Source of the DNA: Cellulophaga sp. BC115SP
GTDB taxonomy: Bacteria > Bacteroidota > Bacteroidia > Cytophagales > Spirosomataceae
Length of the DNA: 64,000 bases
Assembly (NCBI RefSeq): GCF_009905545.1
Contig: NZ_JAAALB010000028.1
Coordinates: 1 to 64,000, forward strand
Direction of reading: 5' to 3'
Under the pieces are notes generated by a model. It did not search any database and had not been told where the DNA came from. It saw only the letters and a list, made by a program, of their open reading frames with translations. Positions 10,810-19,803 of the stretch are shown one piece after another (the first letter of the stretch is position 1; each line of letters opens with the position of its first letter). The position numbers and the translations under genes were made by a program.

Positions 10810-13041
10810 ATGAAAACTCATAGTCGTCGTTCATTTCTAAAAGCTTCTGCCCTTTCTGGTGGGGGCTTTATGCTGGGTATTAGTTTTTTGTCAAATTTCA
10901 AATCCTTTGGAAATGAGCCAATTGCTAATTTACCTCTTGGTTTCAACGAACTCAATGGTTTTGTAAAAATTACTGCCGATAATGTCATCAAAATCATGTC
11001 GCCAAATCCCGAAGGCGGGCAAGGTGTAAAAACCTCAATGCCGATGATTGTGGCAGAAGAATTAGACGTTGATTTTTCTAAAATCATTATCGAACAAGCC
11101 GATTTAGATACCAAACATTTTACTCGTCAATTTATTGGAGGAAGTCAGGCAATACATTTAAGTTGGCAACCGCTACGCTTGGCTGGGGCTACGGCTCGTC
11201 AAATGCTCAGGGAAGCGGCTGCCAAACAATGGAATGTTCCTGTGGACGAAATAAGTACTCAGTCGGGTGTTTTGTATCACAAAAATTCTGGAAAATCAGC
11301 CAACTATGGTGATATGGCAACGGCTGCCGCACAAATTCCTGTTCCGAAAGAGGTAAAACTAAAAAGCATTCCAGATTTCAAAATTATTGGGAAAAGTCAG
11401 GGCAATGTTGATTTAGCGAAAATTGTAACGGGAAAACCCTTATTCGGTATAGATACCCAAGTTAAGGGAATGCAAATTGCCATGATTGTGCATCCGCCAG
11501 CTTTTGGCTTGAAATTTAAGTCGATTCAGAACGAAGTAGCTGTTAGCAAAATGAAGGGAATCAAAGCCATTTTCCCCATTAAAATTTTCAATGAAGACTA
11601 CGAAAAAACGTTTTTTGATACGACCACTTTCAACGAAGTAGTGGCTATTGTCGGCAACAGTACTTGGGAAGTAATGCAGGCAAAAAAGGCCTTGAAAGTT
11701 ACTTGGCAACCTATCGAAAGCTATACTCAAAACCGCAATATGTTGGGTAGAAAGATAGTTGAGAAAATTCCTGCTGGCTTAGAAGATACCATTGAACACA
11801 AGGCTAAATTGGCTGAACGAATCACTCAACCTGCTACGGTTCGTCGCAAAGATGGAGATGTTGAAACGGCGTTTAAAATTGCCACAAAAATCATAGAACG
11901 CACTTTTAATGCCCCATTTTTGGCACATAATTGCATGGAGCCTATGAATTTCTTTGCCCACGTGACGGATGAAAAAGCTGAACTTTCAGGGCCATTACAA
12001 AAACCAGAATTTACAGAACAAGCCCTTTCGGCTCGTTTGGGAATGCCTTTAGAAAAAATTGATATTAAAATGACTCGTTTGGGCGGTGGCTTTGGTCGCC
12101 GTTCTTATGCACATTGGCTGATTGAAGCCGCTTTGATTTCACAAAAAGTAAAAGCCCCTGTAAAATTACTTTATACTCGTGAAGACGATATGACTGCGGG
12201 AATTTATCGCTCTACGTACTCAGCCTATTTTCGGGCGGCGTTAGATGCCGACAATAACCTAATCGCTTTTCATGTAAAAGCAGGAGGCACGCCCGAATCT
12301 CCTTTGTATCCCAATCGTTTTCCCGCTGGAGCAGTCGATCATTATTTAGCAGAAGATTTTACCATTGATTCAAATATTACCGTGGGTTCGTATCGTGCAC
12401 CACGTTCCAATTTTATGGCGGCGGCTGAACAATCTTTTTTAGATGAAGTAGCCGAAGCCGCAGGAAAAGACCCCATTGATTTTCGTTTAGCCTTATTGAA
12501 CAGAGCCAAAGAAAAACCTGTGGGCAAAAACAACGAATACGAGCCAGAACGCTTTGCCAAAGTATTAGAATTAGTCAAAGAAAAAGCCCATTGGGAAAGC
12601 ATCAAAATGACCAAAAAATTAGGGTTTTCGGCCTATTTCTGTCATGATTCCTATGCTGCTCATATTCTTGATTTAGAAGTAAAAGACGGCACGCCCGTTA
12701 TCAACAAAGTATGGTGTGCCATTGACTGCGGTATTGTTATCAATCCAGATGCTGCCAAAAATATGGCTGAGGGTGGAATTGTAGATGCCCTTGGTGCAGC
12801 CCTGTATGGAAAAATGACATTTACAAAGGGCGTTCCAGATGCGAATAATTTTCACAATTATCGCATGATTCGCCACAATGAAGCTCCCAAACAAATAGAA
12901 GTACATTTTGTAAAAAACACGCTCGACCCTTCGGGTATGGGCGAACCCGCTTATCCACCAGTGTATGCGGCATTGGCAAATGCCTTATACAAAGCAACGG
13001 GCAAGCGTTTTTACAATCAACCATTCAGCGACAACTTGTAA
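10810..13041 (+). CDS. Molybdenum hydroxylase large subunit (IorB/aldehyde-oxidase type), copy 1
   Basis: A 743-aa molybdopterin-binding subunit of the xanthine-dehydrogenase/isoquinoline 1-oxidoreductase family. It starts with a Tat signal (SRRSFLKASALSGGGFMLG), so the folded, cofactor-loaded enzyme is exported. Molybdopterin-site motifs include GGGFGRRSYAHW, YRAPRSNFMAAAEQSFLDE and the GMGEPAYPP segment carrying the catalytic Glu712. These enzymes hydroxylate aldehydes or N-heterocycles with water as oxygen donor. It is clearly homologous to the protein at 13633, and only one 2Fe-2S subunit lies between them. No XdhC/MocA-like maturation factor or cytochrome partner is encoded in this operon. 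Confidence 0.93.
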   Translation: MKTHSRRSFLKASALSGGGFMLGISFLSNFKSFGNEPIANLPLGFNELNGFVKITADNVIKIMSPNPEGGQGVKTSMPMIVAEELDVDFSKIIIEQADLDTKHFTRQFIGGSQAIHLSWQPLRLAGATARQMLREAAAKQWNVPVDEISTQSGVLYHKNSGKSANYGDMATAAAQIPVPKEVKLKSIPDFKIIGKSQGNVDLAKIVTGKPLFGIDTQVKGMQIAMIVHPPAFGLKFKSIQNEVAVSKMKGIKAIFPIKIFNEDYEKTFFDTTTFNEVVAIVGNSTWEVMQAKKALKVTWQPIESYTQNRNMLGRKIVEKIPAGLEDTIEHKAKLAERITQPATVRRKDGDVETAFKIATKIIERTFNAPFLAHNCMEPMNFFAHVTDEKAELSGPLQKPEFTEQALSARLGMPLEKIDIKMTRLGGGFGRRSYAHWLIEAALISQKVKAPVKLLYTREDDMTAGIYRSTYSAYFRAALDADNNLIAFHVKAGGTPESPLYPNRFPAGAVDHYLAEDFTIDSNITVGSYRAPRSNFMAAAEQSFLDEVAEAAGKDPIDFRLALLNRAKEKPVGKNNEYEPERFAKVLELVKEKAHWESIKMTKKLGFSAYFCHDSYAAHILDLEVKDGTPVINKVWCAIDCGIVINPDAAKNMAEGGIVDALGAALYGKMTFTKGVPDANNFHNYRMIRHNEAPKQIEVHFVKNTLDPSGMGEPAYPPVYAALANALYKATGKRFYNQPFSDNL

Positions 13042-13154
13042 TTTCAAAAATAATAATGTTTGAAAATCGCAAGTTATTATTTGAAAAACATCCTTTATTA
13101 TTGATTTATTTATATATTATAGTTAAATATTAGTAATAAATTTAATACAATATT

Positions 13155-13610
13155 ATGGCAAAATATTCTTTAAAAATAAACGGAAAAACGCAACTAATAG
13201 ATGTTGACCCTTCAACGCCAATACTTTGGGTTTTGAGAGATCACCTTAATATGCCAGGAACTAAATTTGGTTGCGGAATGGCTATGTGTGGTGCTTGCAC
13301 AGTTCATTTGGACGGCACTGCAGTGCGTTCTTGTAGTTTGCCAGTATCGGCTGTTGGAAAACAAGCGATTACTACTATCGAAGGTTTATCTGCTAACGGT
13401 ACTCATCCAGTACAAAAAGCTTGGCTTGAACACGATGTGGCTCAATGTGGTTACTGTCAGGCTGGACAAATCATGAGTGCGGCGGCTTTATTGAAAGATA
13501 ATCCAAATCCTTCAGATGAAGATATTGATAATTATATGAGCGGAAATATTTGTCGCTGTGGTACTTATCTACGTATCAAAGAGGCAATCAAAGCGGCTGC
13601 TAAAAAGTAA
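13155..13610 (+). CDS. Molybdenum hydroxylase 2Fe-2S subunit (IorA type)
   Basis: A 151-aa small subunit carrying two 2Fe-2S clusters. The plant-ferredoxin-type site uses Cys40, Cys45, Cys48 and Cys60 ([16 protein letters not shown]); the second uses Cys98, Cys101, Cys133 and Cys135 (QCGYCQAGQ and ICRCGTY). It has no signal of its own, so it is presumably exported as a complex with a Tat-bearing large subunit. Length and spacing fit IorA/QorS-type subunits. It sits 113 bases after the first large subunit and just before the second. The AT-rich 113-base gap could hold an internal promoter. Confidence 0.95.
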   Translation: MAKYSLKINGKTQLIDVDPSTPILWVLRDHLNMPGTKFGCGMAMCGACTVHLDGTAVRSCSLPVSAVGKQAITTIEGLSANGTHPVQKAWLEHDVAQCGYCQAGQIMSAAALLKDNPNPSDEDIDNYMSGNICRCGTYLRIKEAIKAAAKK

Positions 13611-13632
13611 TTAACTTTAAACCTGATTGGAA

Positions 13633-15879
13633 GTGGAAAATACAAATACACAAAATCGTCGTTCATTTTTAAAGTCTTCCGTTCTTGCAGGCGGTGGACT
13701 GATGTTGAGTTTTAGTTGGCTTGCCAATGCTCAAGCTACCGACAAAATGGCTGCATTGAATTTGCCAGAACAATGGAATGAGCTCAACGGATATATCAAA
13801 ATTACGCCTGATAATGTTATCAAAATTATTTGTCCAAACCCCGAATTTGGTCAAAATGTTATGACTTCGCTTCCGATGATGGTAGCTGAGGAATTGGATG
13901 TAGATTGGAAAAACGTGGTCGTAGAAATGGGACCACACGACAACGTAAAGTTAGGGCCACAATTTACGGGCGGTAGTAATTCTGTAAGAATGTACTGGAA
14001 ACCTTTGAGAAACGCAGGGGCTTCGGCAAAACAAATGCTTATCGAGGCAGCGGCTCAAACATGGAGCGTACCAGCCAGTGAAATTACGACCAAAGCGGGC
14101 GTTCTTTCACATTCAAGCGGTAAATCGGCGAAATATGGCGAAATGGCGAGCAAGGCGGCTACCATTCCCGTTCCGAAAGACGTAAAGCTCAAAACACCCA
14201 AAGATTTTTCTATTGTTAGTCATTCAAAGAAAAATACAGAAGGTTTAAAAGTTGTCACAGGAAAACCACTTTTTGGAATAGATTATAAAGTTGATGGAAT
14301 GCTCATTGCCATGATTCAGCATCCGCCTGCCTTTGGTATGAAATTAAAATCTTTCGATGCTTCGCAAGCTTTAAAAATGCCAGGAATCAAAGATATTTTT
14401 AGCTTCAAACTCTATGATGATGGTTTTGAACAAGGTGGTTTTGATACTCGAACTTTCAATGAAATGATTGCCATTGTTGGCAAATCCACTTGGGAAGTAA
14501 TGAATGCTCGTAAAAAAATCAAAATTCAATGGGAAGCAGCTGGCGACACCAAAGAAACCATGATGGGACGAGGCGGGAAAAGAGAAGTGACCGTTCCGGG
14601 CAGGTTAGAAACCACAAGCGACCAATTGGCATTGATGGCTGATTATGCAAAAAGACCTGCACAGCAATTAAGAAAAGATGGCGACCCCGAAACGGCTTTC
14701 AAAAATGCCGCTCTGGTGATTGAACGTACTTATAATGCTCCATTTTTGGCCCATAATACCATGGAGCCGATGAATTTCTTCGCTCACGTTTCTGAAGATA
14801 AAGCTTTGGTGGCTGGACCCTTACAAGCACCGGGTTGGATGGAACCCACACTTGCCAAAATCTTGAATTTACCTGCCGATAAAATCGAAATTCAAATGAC
14901 TCGTATGGGCGGTGGTTTTGGACGTAGAGCTTACGGGCAATATGTGTATGAAGCGGCTCGCATCTCTCAACGCTTGAAAGCACCTATCAAATTGATTTAT
15001 ACCCGTGAAGACGACATGACTTACGGCATCTATCGCCCGATGTACACGGCTACTTACCGTGCAGCTTTAGACGCAAACAAAAACCTGATTGCATTTCATG
15101 TAAAAGGTGGCGGTATCCCTGAAAACCCAATCCATGCCAATCGTTTCCCTGCTGGTGCGGTGGATAATTACTTGGCTGAGGCTTGGGAAATTCTTTCTAA
15201 TATTACCATTGGGGCTTTCCGAGCACCTCGTTCAAACTTCAATGCTGCGGCCGAACAATCATTTTTAGATGAAGTAGCCGAAGCAATGGGCAAAGACCCA
15301 ATCGCCTTCCGACTTGATTTGTTGAAACGTGCCAAAGAAAATCCAGTAGGCAAAAACAACGAATACGATGCCGACCGCTACGCTGGCGTATTGGAATTAC
15401 TCAGAGATAAATCGGGCTGGGATAAACCCGAAAATAAAGATAAAAAACGTGGTGTAGCCGCTTATTTCTGTCATGCTTCTTACGCTGGTCATGTGGTGGA
15501 TATAGTCATGCGTGACGGTCAGCCTTATGTTGAAAAAGTAACCAGTGCCATTGATTGCGGTATTGTCGTAAACCCCGATGCTGCCAAAAATATGGTGCAA
15601 GGGGCAGTCGTGGACGGCATCGGTAATGCTTTTTATGGGGCATTGACCCACAAAAACGGAGCAGCCGAACAAAGTAATTTCCATAATTACCGCATCATTC
15701 GTCATAACGAAGCCCCCAAGGACATAGACGTACATTTTGTACAAAACAACATCGACCCGACGGGTCTTGGCGAACCTCCTTTCCCTCCTGTGTTCGGGGC
15801 TATTGCCAATGCTTTGTATAAAAGCATGGGAAAGCGTTTTTATAACCAGCCATTCTCTAGCGAAATGTCGAAGTCTTAA
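13633..15879 (+). CDS. Molybdenum hydroxylase large subunit, copy 2
   Basis: About 748 aa. No ATG is available before the Tat motif; GTG at 13633 or TTG at 13627 are the possible starts, and I prefer GTG. The Tat signal is NRRSFLKSSVLAGGGLML. The molybdopterin motifs parallel copy 1: MGGGFGRRAYGQY, FRAPRSNFNAAAEQSFLDE, and GLGEPPFPP with the catalytic Glu near residue 714. The two large subunits align along their whole length but differ in many loops (for example TRPMYTATYRAA-like versus RSTYSAYFRAA regions), so they are diverged paralogs and not a recent duplication. They may share the single small subunit and differ in substrate range. Confidence 0.92.
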   Translation: MENTNTQNRRSFLKSSVLAGGGLMLSFSWLANAQATDKMAALNLPEQWNELNGYIKITPDNVIKIICPNPEFGQNVMTSLPMMVAEELDVDWKNVVVEMGPHDNVKLGPQFTGGSNSVRMYWKPLRNAGASAKQMLIEAAAQTWSVPASEITTKAGVLSHSSGKSAKYGEMASKAATIPVPKDVKLKTPKDFSIVSHSKKNTEGLKVVTGKPLFGIDYKVDGMLIAMIQHPPAFGMKLKSFDASQALKMPGIKDIFSFKLYDDGFEQGGFDTRTFNEMIAIVGKSTWEVMNARKKIKIQWEAAGDTKETMMGRGGKREVTVPGRLETTSDQLALMADYAKRPAQQLRKDGDPETAFKNAALVIERTYNAPFLAHNTMEPMNFFAHVSEDKALVAGPLQAPGWMEPTLAKILNLPADKIEIQMTRMGGGFGRRAYGQYVYEAARISQRLKAPIKLIYTREDDMTYGIYRPMYTATYRAALDANKNLIAFHVKGGGIPENPIHANRFPAGAVDNYLAEAWEILSNITIGAFRAPRSNFNAAAEQSFLDEVAEAMGKDPIAFRLDLLKRAKENPVGKNNEYDADRYAGVLELLRDKSGWDKPENKDKKRGVAAYFCHASYAGHVVDIVMRDGQPYVEKVTSAIDCGIVVNPDAAKNMVQGAVVDGIGNAFYGALTHKNGAAEQSNFHNYRIIRHNEAPKDIDVHFVQNNIDPTGLGEPPFPPVFGAIANALYKSMGKRFYNQPFSSEMSKS

Positions 15880-15900
15880 AAAGATACTTTAGGATTTTTG

Positions 15901-15940
15901 AAAACACTTAACTGGCTGTTTTATGTCGGTTAAGTGTTTT
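15901..15940 (+). terminator. Terminator after molybdenum-hydroxylase operon
   Basis: A 12-bp stem (AAAACACTTAAC, 15901-15912, with 15929-15940) followed by TTTA closes the plus-strand operon that begins at 7577. Confidence 0.8.
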
Positions 15941-16086
15941 TTTATAGAATAACTCCGTAACTCAAAGTACCGAAAGTGTAAGGCTGATAATATCTTGATA
16001 AACGGATTTTTGCCATTTATCATAATAGAAAGGAATCTTCTGAGAATTTTCTCATCTTTATTGATATATCTATTAACTTCAATACG

Positions 16087-16713
16087 ATGGGATTCTTAAA
16101 AAACATATTCGGACCTAGCAAGGAAGAAATTTGGGTGCAGCTAGAGCAAGAAATTAATGCGAGATTAATCAACAAAGATAGTTTTTGGCATGATTCAAAA
16201 GTGGTACTGGAACATAAAAACTGGACTATCATTTTAGATGTCTTTCATCATTCGTCTGGGAAAAGTTCAACTCCTTATACTCGGATGCGTTGTGCTTATA
16301 TCAACAAAGATGATTTTAGGTTTACCATTTATCCAGAAGGACTTTTTACAGACCTCGCTAAATACTTTGGGATGCAGGATATTGAAATAGAAGATAAAAT
16401 CTTTGACGATACCTTTGTACTGAAAAGTGAAAATCCTGATAAAATCAAGACATTGTTTAACGATAACAATATCAAAAATGCTTTTTTTGCATTGGCGGAT
16501 CTATCCCAGTTTCAAGTAAAGGTACAAGATGATGAAGGTTTTTGGAGCCAAAGCTTTCCAGACGATGTTGACGAATTGTACTTAGAGGCACTAGGCGTAA
16601 TCAAAGATTTAGTAACGCTCAAAAATATGTTTAAGCTTTTTGCTGAAATTATGGATAGACTTTGTGAAATAGGTTCAGCATACGAAACTCACCCAACAAT
16701 TAATTTGGAATAA
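16087..16713 (+). CDS. Conserved-looking protein of unknown function
   Basis: A 208-aa soluble protein (begins MGFLKNIFGPSKEEIW) with no signal peptide or membrane segment, rich in acidic and aromatic residues. It has the look of a small mixed alpha/beta domain (strands WTIILDVFHH and RFTIYPEGL, then a helical C-terminus with VIKDLVTLKNMFKLFAEIMD). I do not recognise the family. It is a single gene between the oxidase-operon terminator and the toxin-antitoxin locus. The codon use resembles its neighbours, so it is probably a real gene. Confidence 0.7.
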   Translation: MGFLKNIFGPSKEEIWVQLEQEINARLINKDSFWHDSKVVLEHKNWTIILDVFHHSSGKSSTPYTRMRCAYINKDDFRFTIYPEGLFTDLAKYFGMQDIEIEDKIFDDTFVLKSENPDKIKTLFNDNNIKNAFFALADLSQFQVKVQDDEGFWSQSFPDDVDELYLEALGVIKDLVTLKNMFKLFAEIMDRLCEIGSAYETHPTINLE

Positions 16714-17006
16714 TCAAGTATTTAGGATTGCTGATTTCAGATATATATTTACACTTATCTATTTTTTAAAATATGATTTCAATATGAGGATTTTAATTCC
16801 GATATACAAAGTCAGATATCCTGCGTAAATGCTTCTTAAAACCCTCCATTTCGGATACAACCTCCCCTATCCTATCTTTCTCTTTTTTAAAATCATATCA
16901 TTATACCATTATCTTGTACCTTTTTTCAAAGTATTTTAAACACCTCTTTATTGAGTAATAGTGTACACTTATACCTTCGATAGTAGCATTTTTTATTTAT
17001 CCTTCA
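16714..17006. other. Intergenic region with a degenerate repeat copy
   Basis: This AT-rich gap before hipB carries a decayed relative of the dispersed repeat around 16722-16860 (TATTTAGGATTGCTGATTTC, later TCCGATATAC and TCAGATATCC). A near-palindrome GTGTACACTT near 16960 resembles the operator arms further right. No ORF is seen. Confidence 0.4.
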
Positions 17007-17043
17007 AAAAGTGCACTACAATACACTTTTTTAATTATTTTTG
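17007..17043 (+). promoter_or_regulatory. Candidate hipB operator and -7 element
   Basis: AAAAGTG (17007-17013) and CACTTTT (17024-17030) form a perfect 7-bp inverted repeat with a 10-base spacer, directly before a TATTTTTG -7-like box at 17036-17043. HipB-type antitoxins bind such inverted repeats to repress their own operon; use here is inferred from position 38 bases before the hipB ATG. Confidence 0.5.
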
Positions 17044-17080
17044 CTTAAACTAAAACAAAAACCCCTAAAAGAGCTATATA

Positions 17081-17287
17081 ATGCACTTTCAACTATTAAT
17101 TAAGACTATTAAAGAAAGACGAGAAATGCTGCAAGTCACTCAGGAGACTTTGGCAGAACTCTCTGGGGTAGGACTGCGCACTCTCAAGCAGTTTGAAAGT
17201 GGTAAGGGAAACCCTACTGCCGATACGCTCCAAAAATTAGGTAATGCTTTGGGTTTAGAATTGTGTTTCAGAATAAAAGAATTGTAG
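17081..17287 (+). CDS. hipB: HipB-like HTH antitoxin/repressor
   Basis: A 68-aa protein that is almost only an XRE-type helix-turn-helix: KERREMLQVTQETLAELSGV, then LRTLKQFESGKGNPTADTLQ. This is the short HipB/Y4mF-like form common in Bacteroidota. It should bind the inverted repeat upstream and repress the operon. It is followed after six bases by the HipA-N-domain gene and then by the HipA-type kinase gene. The three-gene order matches the HipBST type of toxin-antitoxin system, in which HipB is the DNA-binding, autoregulating part. Confidence 0.85.
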   Translation: MHFQLLIKTIKERREMLQVTQETLAELSGVGLRTLKQFESGKGNPTADTLQKLGNALGLELCFRIKEL

Positions 17288-17293
17288 TAATGT

Positions 17294-17617
17294 ATGAGAC
17301 AAGCACAGGTTTTTTATAAAAATCAGCTCGCGGGAATTTTAACTCAAGAGGATGACGGCAATTTTACTTTTTGCTATCTAGATGTATGGTTTACGGATAA
17401 TAGCAAACCTGCTGTGAGTTTGACTTTGCCCAAAACGGCACAATGTCATGCCTCGGAGGTTTTGTTTCCTTTTTTTTACAATATGCTTCCAGAAGGTGTA
17501 AATAAACAGGTGGTTTGTCAACTCATGCGTATAGACCCTGATGATTATTTTGGGTTGCTACTGATTACAGCACGACACGATAGCATTGGGGCTGTAACAG
17601 TGCAAGAGCTACAATAA
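17294..17617 (+). CDS. hipS: HipS-like protein (HipA N-terminal subdomain alone)
   Basis: A 107-aa protein that equals the N-subdomain-1 of HipA as a separate gene. It opens with QVFYKNQLAGILTQEDDGNF and has the family signature FPFFYNMLPEGVNKQ, then LMRIDPDDYFGLLLITARHD, which in one-piece HipA leads into the kinase core. In HipBST systems this separate small protein (HipS) acts as the antitoxin of the HipT kinase. Its start lies six bases after hipB and its stop 35 bases before hipT, so the three genes are one operon. An alternative reading is an old frameshift in a one-piece hipA, but both reading frames have clean starts and stops. Confidence 0.8.
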   Translation: MRQAQVFYKNQLAGILTQEDDGNFTFCYLDVWFTDNSKPAVSLTLPKTAQCHASEVLFPFFYNMLPEGVNKQVVCQLMRIDPDDYFGLLLITARHDSIGAVTVQELQ

Positions 17618-17652
17618 ATGACATAAACCAACCATATATCTTTTCCAATTTT

Positions 17653-18627
17653 ATGCAACTCGACAGATGCCCAGGAACCTTGGCAATAGGATACGACACT
17701 TACAGCAAAACGTGTTTGAATCGGATGTTTGAGGGTCGGAAAGTTTCTCCGATTCTTCCTTATCTATCTCCCGTGGGTAATCTTGAAACAGATGAGCTTT
17801 TTCAAGAAAATCATACCAGAATATCGGTATCGGGAGTACAAGAAAAGTTTTCGGTATTGTTAGAGAAAAACCGTCTACGACTAGTAAATGAGGGTGAACG
17901 AGGAGCTTATATCTTAAAACCTATTCCGTCGACAGGGAAAAATACGGTACTAATGCCTGCCAACGAGCACTTGACCATGCAAATGGCACGACAAGTTTTT
18001 GAAATAGAAACAGCAGAAAATGCCTTAATTTTTTTCCAAAATGAACAACCTGCTTACTTGACTAAAAGGTTTGACCTGAAAAAAGATGGTAGTAAATGGG
18101 CTAAAGAAGACTTTGCCTCTTTGGCTGGAAGAACCCCACAAACCCACGGAACTCACTATAAATACCAAGGTAATTACCTGGAGCTATTTGCTATTCTAAA
18201 AAAATATGTGCCAGCCTACAGTATCGAAGCTCCCAAACTCTGGAAACTCCTCTTGTTTAATTATTTGTTTTCAAACGGAGACGCACATTATAAAAACTTC
18301 TCCCTTATTGAAACTGAACTAGGGGATTTTAGACTTAGCCCAGCTTATGATTTACTAAATAGCCGTCTGCATATCAACGATGGCGACTTTGCCTTGGAAG
18401 AGGGACTTTTACCCAAAACTATTGCAAAAGGAAAAATCCATGAGCAGTTTTTTACACTAGCTCAAGAAGCTCAAATTCCAGAAAAGACCATAGAACGGAT
18501 TTTTACTTTTATGCTCAATCAGTCTGAAAAGGTTTTACCGCTGATTGAAGCTTCTTTTTTACCTGAAAAAACAAAACGGAACTATTGGCAAGCTTACCAA
18601 ACACGATTGAATAAGTTGAAAAGATAA
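17653..18627 (+). CDS. hipT: HipT-like serine/threonine kinase toxin
   Basis: A 324-aa HipA-C-type kinase without the N-terminal subdomain. The Gly-rich loop is ISVSGVQEKFS with Ser58 and Ser60, the S-x-S arrangement whose autophosphorylation controls HipT kinases. The catalytic centre is NGDAHYKN (Asp210, Asn215) and AYDLL (Asp233); the 5- and 23-residue spacings equal those of HipA (D309, N314, D332), so the kinase should be active. HipA phosphorylates glutamyl-tRNA synthetase and HipT tryptophanyl-tRNA synthetase; the target here is unknown. A terminator follows. On a plasmid-like replicon it could act in stabilisation. Confidence 0.85.
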   Translation: MQLDRCPGTLAIGYDTYSKTCLNRMFEGRKVSPILPYLSPVGNLETDELFQENHTRISVSGVQEKFSVLLEKNRLRLVNEGERGAYILKPIPSTGKNTVLMPANEHLTMQMARQVFEIETAENALIFFQNEQPAYLTKRFDLKKDGSKWAKEDFASLAGRTPQTHGTHYKYQGNYLELFAILKKYVPAYSIEAPKLWKLLLFNYLFSNGDAHYKNFSLIETELGDFRLSPAYDLLNSRLHINDGDFALEEGLLPKTIAKGKIHEQFFTLAQEAQIPEKTIERIFTFMLNQSEKVLPLIEASFLPEKTKRNYWQAYQTRLNKLKR

Positions 18628-18644
18628 ACGCTATTGCATACAAG

Positions 18645-18686
18645 CATAGATTAATTGAATTTATCCCTGACTTCAATTAATCTATG
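18645..18686. terminator. Bidirectional terminator between hipT and xylanase
   Basis: A perfect 15-bp inverted repeat (18645-18659 with 18672-18686, arm CATAGATTAATTGAA) followed by a T-rich run lies between the converging hipT and GH10 genes. Confidence 0.8.
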
Positions 18687-18717
18687 TTTCTTTACTTTTA
18701 TTTGACTAGTATAGACA

Positions 18718-19803
18718 TTATTTTTTCCAGTCAATCACCTTAAAATAAGCAGGTTTTGGTTTGAAGTTTTCATCGAAAAGTAAAGGATAGTCCTTTCGGC
18801 CTTTCACAGGAAAATTATCTAGCCAAGAACGATTGTCTGCGACATTCCAAAAGGTAACACCCGTAATGACCGACTTGTATTTTCTAAATATTTCAAACAT
18901 TTTACCATAATGTTCGGCTTGTTTTTGCAAAATAGCATCCGTAAGCACCAGCTTATCTTTAGCGGTTTTTTCACGACTTTCATGCTCTTTTTGAAAAACA
19001 GAAACGTCCATTTCTGTGATTTGAACCTTTAATCCCAAAGAGGAAAATTTCTTAATTGACTCCTCTAATGCCTGATATGAAGGCTCATAAATAGACCAGT
19101 GACCTTGTAAGCCAACGCCATGAATAGGTACACCTTGAGCTAGTAGTTTTTTCAGTAATTGGTAGATTTTTTCTCTCTTCTGAGGGTTTTCGGTATTATA
19201 ATCATTATAAAAAAGCTGTGCCGCAGGGTCGGCAGTATGTGCATACTCAAAGGCTTTGGCGATGTATTCTTCTCCAATGATTTCTAAAAATGGGCTCGGA
19301 CGTAGCATTTCTGTACCTGCATCGGGCACAGCTTCATTGACTACATCGTAGGCATAAATTTGTCCACGGTAGCGTGACATAATCATCCCAATATGCACCT
19401 TTAAGCGCTCCAGCAAAAGGGCTTTACTGACCTTCATCCCGTCTTTCATAAAAAACCATGTAGGCGTTTGATTATGCCAGCAAAGAGTATGACCTCGCAT
19501 TTTCATACCATGAATCTTGGCATATCCGAGCATTTCGTCTACTGGAGCCCAATTATATTCATTCTCTGAAGGATGAATTGGTCCCATTTTCATGGCATTT
19601 TCGGGCGTAATGCTGTTAAATTCTTGGGCAATCAACTTACTTTCAGGCTCGTTAGTAAGTACTTTTTGATTGACTGCTACACCAATAGGAAAGTATGATT
19701 GATAGTAATCTTTGAGTCCTTGCGTTTGGGAAAAGCTGTAGGAATGAGCACCCACAATGAGTGCCGAAATACAAAGTTTTGTCAGTATGTTAAAATTGTT
19801 CAA
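18718..19803 (-). CDS. GH10 endo-1,4-beta-xylanase
   Basis: A 361-aa secreted glycoside hydrolase of family 10, which cuts internal beta-1,4-xylosidic bonds in xylan. The start is TTG at 19803; it alone gives the full signal peptide (MNNFNILTKLCISALIVG, cut after FSQ). Hallmarks are FNSITPENAMKMG, RGHTLCWHNQTP, the acid/base Glu157 in DVVNEAV and the nucleophile Glu264 in ITEMD, then TFWNVADNRSWL. No carbohydrate-binding module or T9SS C-terminal domain follows. It is downstream of the amidohydrolase gene but 328 bases away, so it may have its own promoter. Confidence 0.95.
   Translation of the reverse strand: MNNFNILTKLCISALIVGAHSYSFSQTQGLKDYYQSYFPIGVAVNQKVLTNEPESKLIAQEFNSITPENAMKMGPIHPSENEYNWAPVDEMLGYAKIHGMKMRGHTLCWHNQTPTWFFMKDGMKVSKALLLERLKVHIGMIMSRYRGQIYAYDVVNEAVPDAGTEMLRPSPFLEIIGEEYIAKAFEYAHTADPAAQLFYNDYNTENPQKREKIYQLLKKLLAQGVPIHGVGLQGHWSIYEPSYQALEESIKKFSSLGLKVQITEMDVSVFQKEHESREKTAKDKLVLTDAILQKQAEHYGKMFEIFRKYKSVITGVTFWNVADNRSWLDNFPVKGRKDYPLLFDENFKPKPAYFKVIDWKK

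Noticed and set aside
17294-18627. Frameshifted hipA pseudogene
   Set aside because: Both parts have their own ATG and stop, a 35-base gap, and intact active-site residues; the split matches the HipBST design, although a comparison with relatives would settle it.
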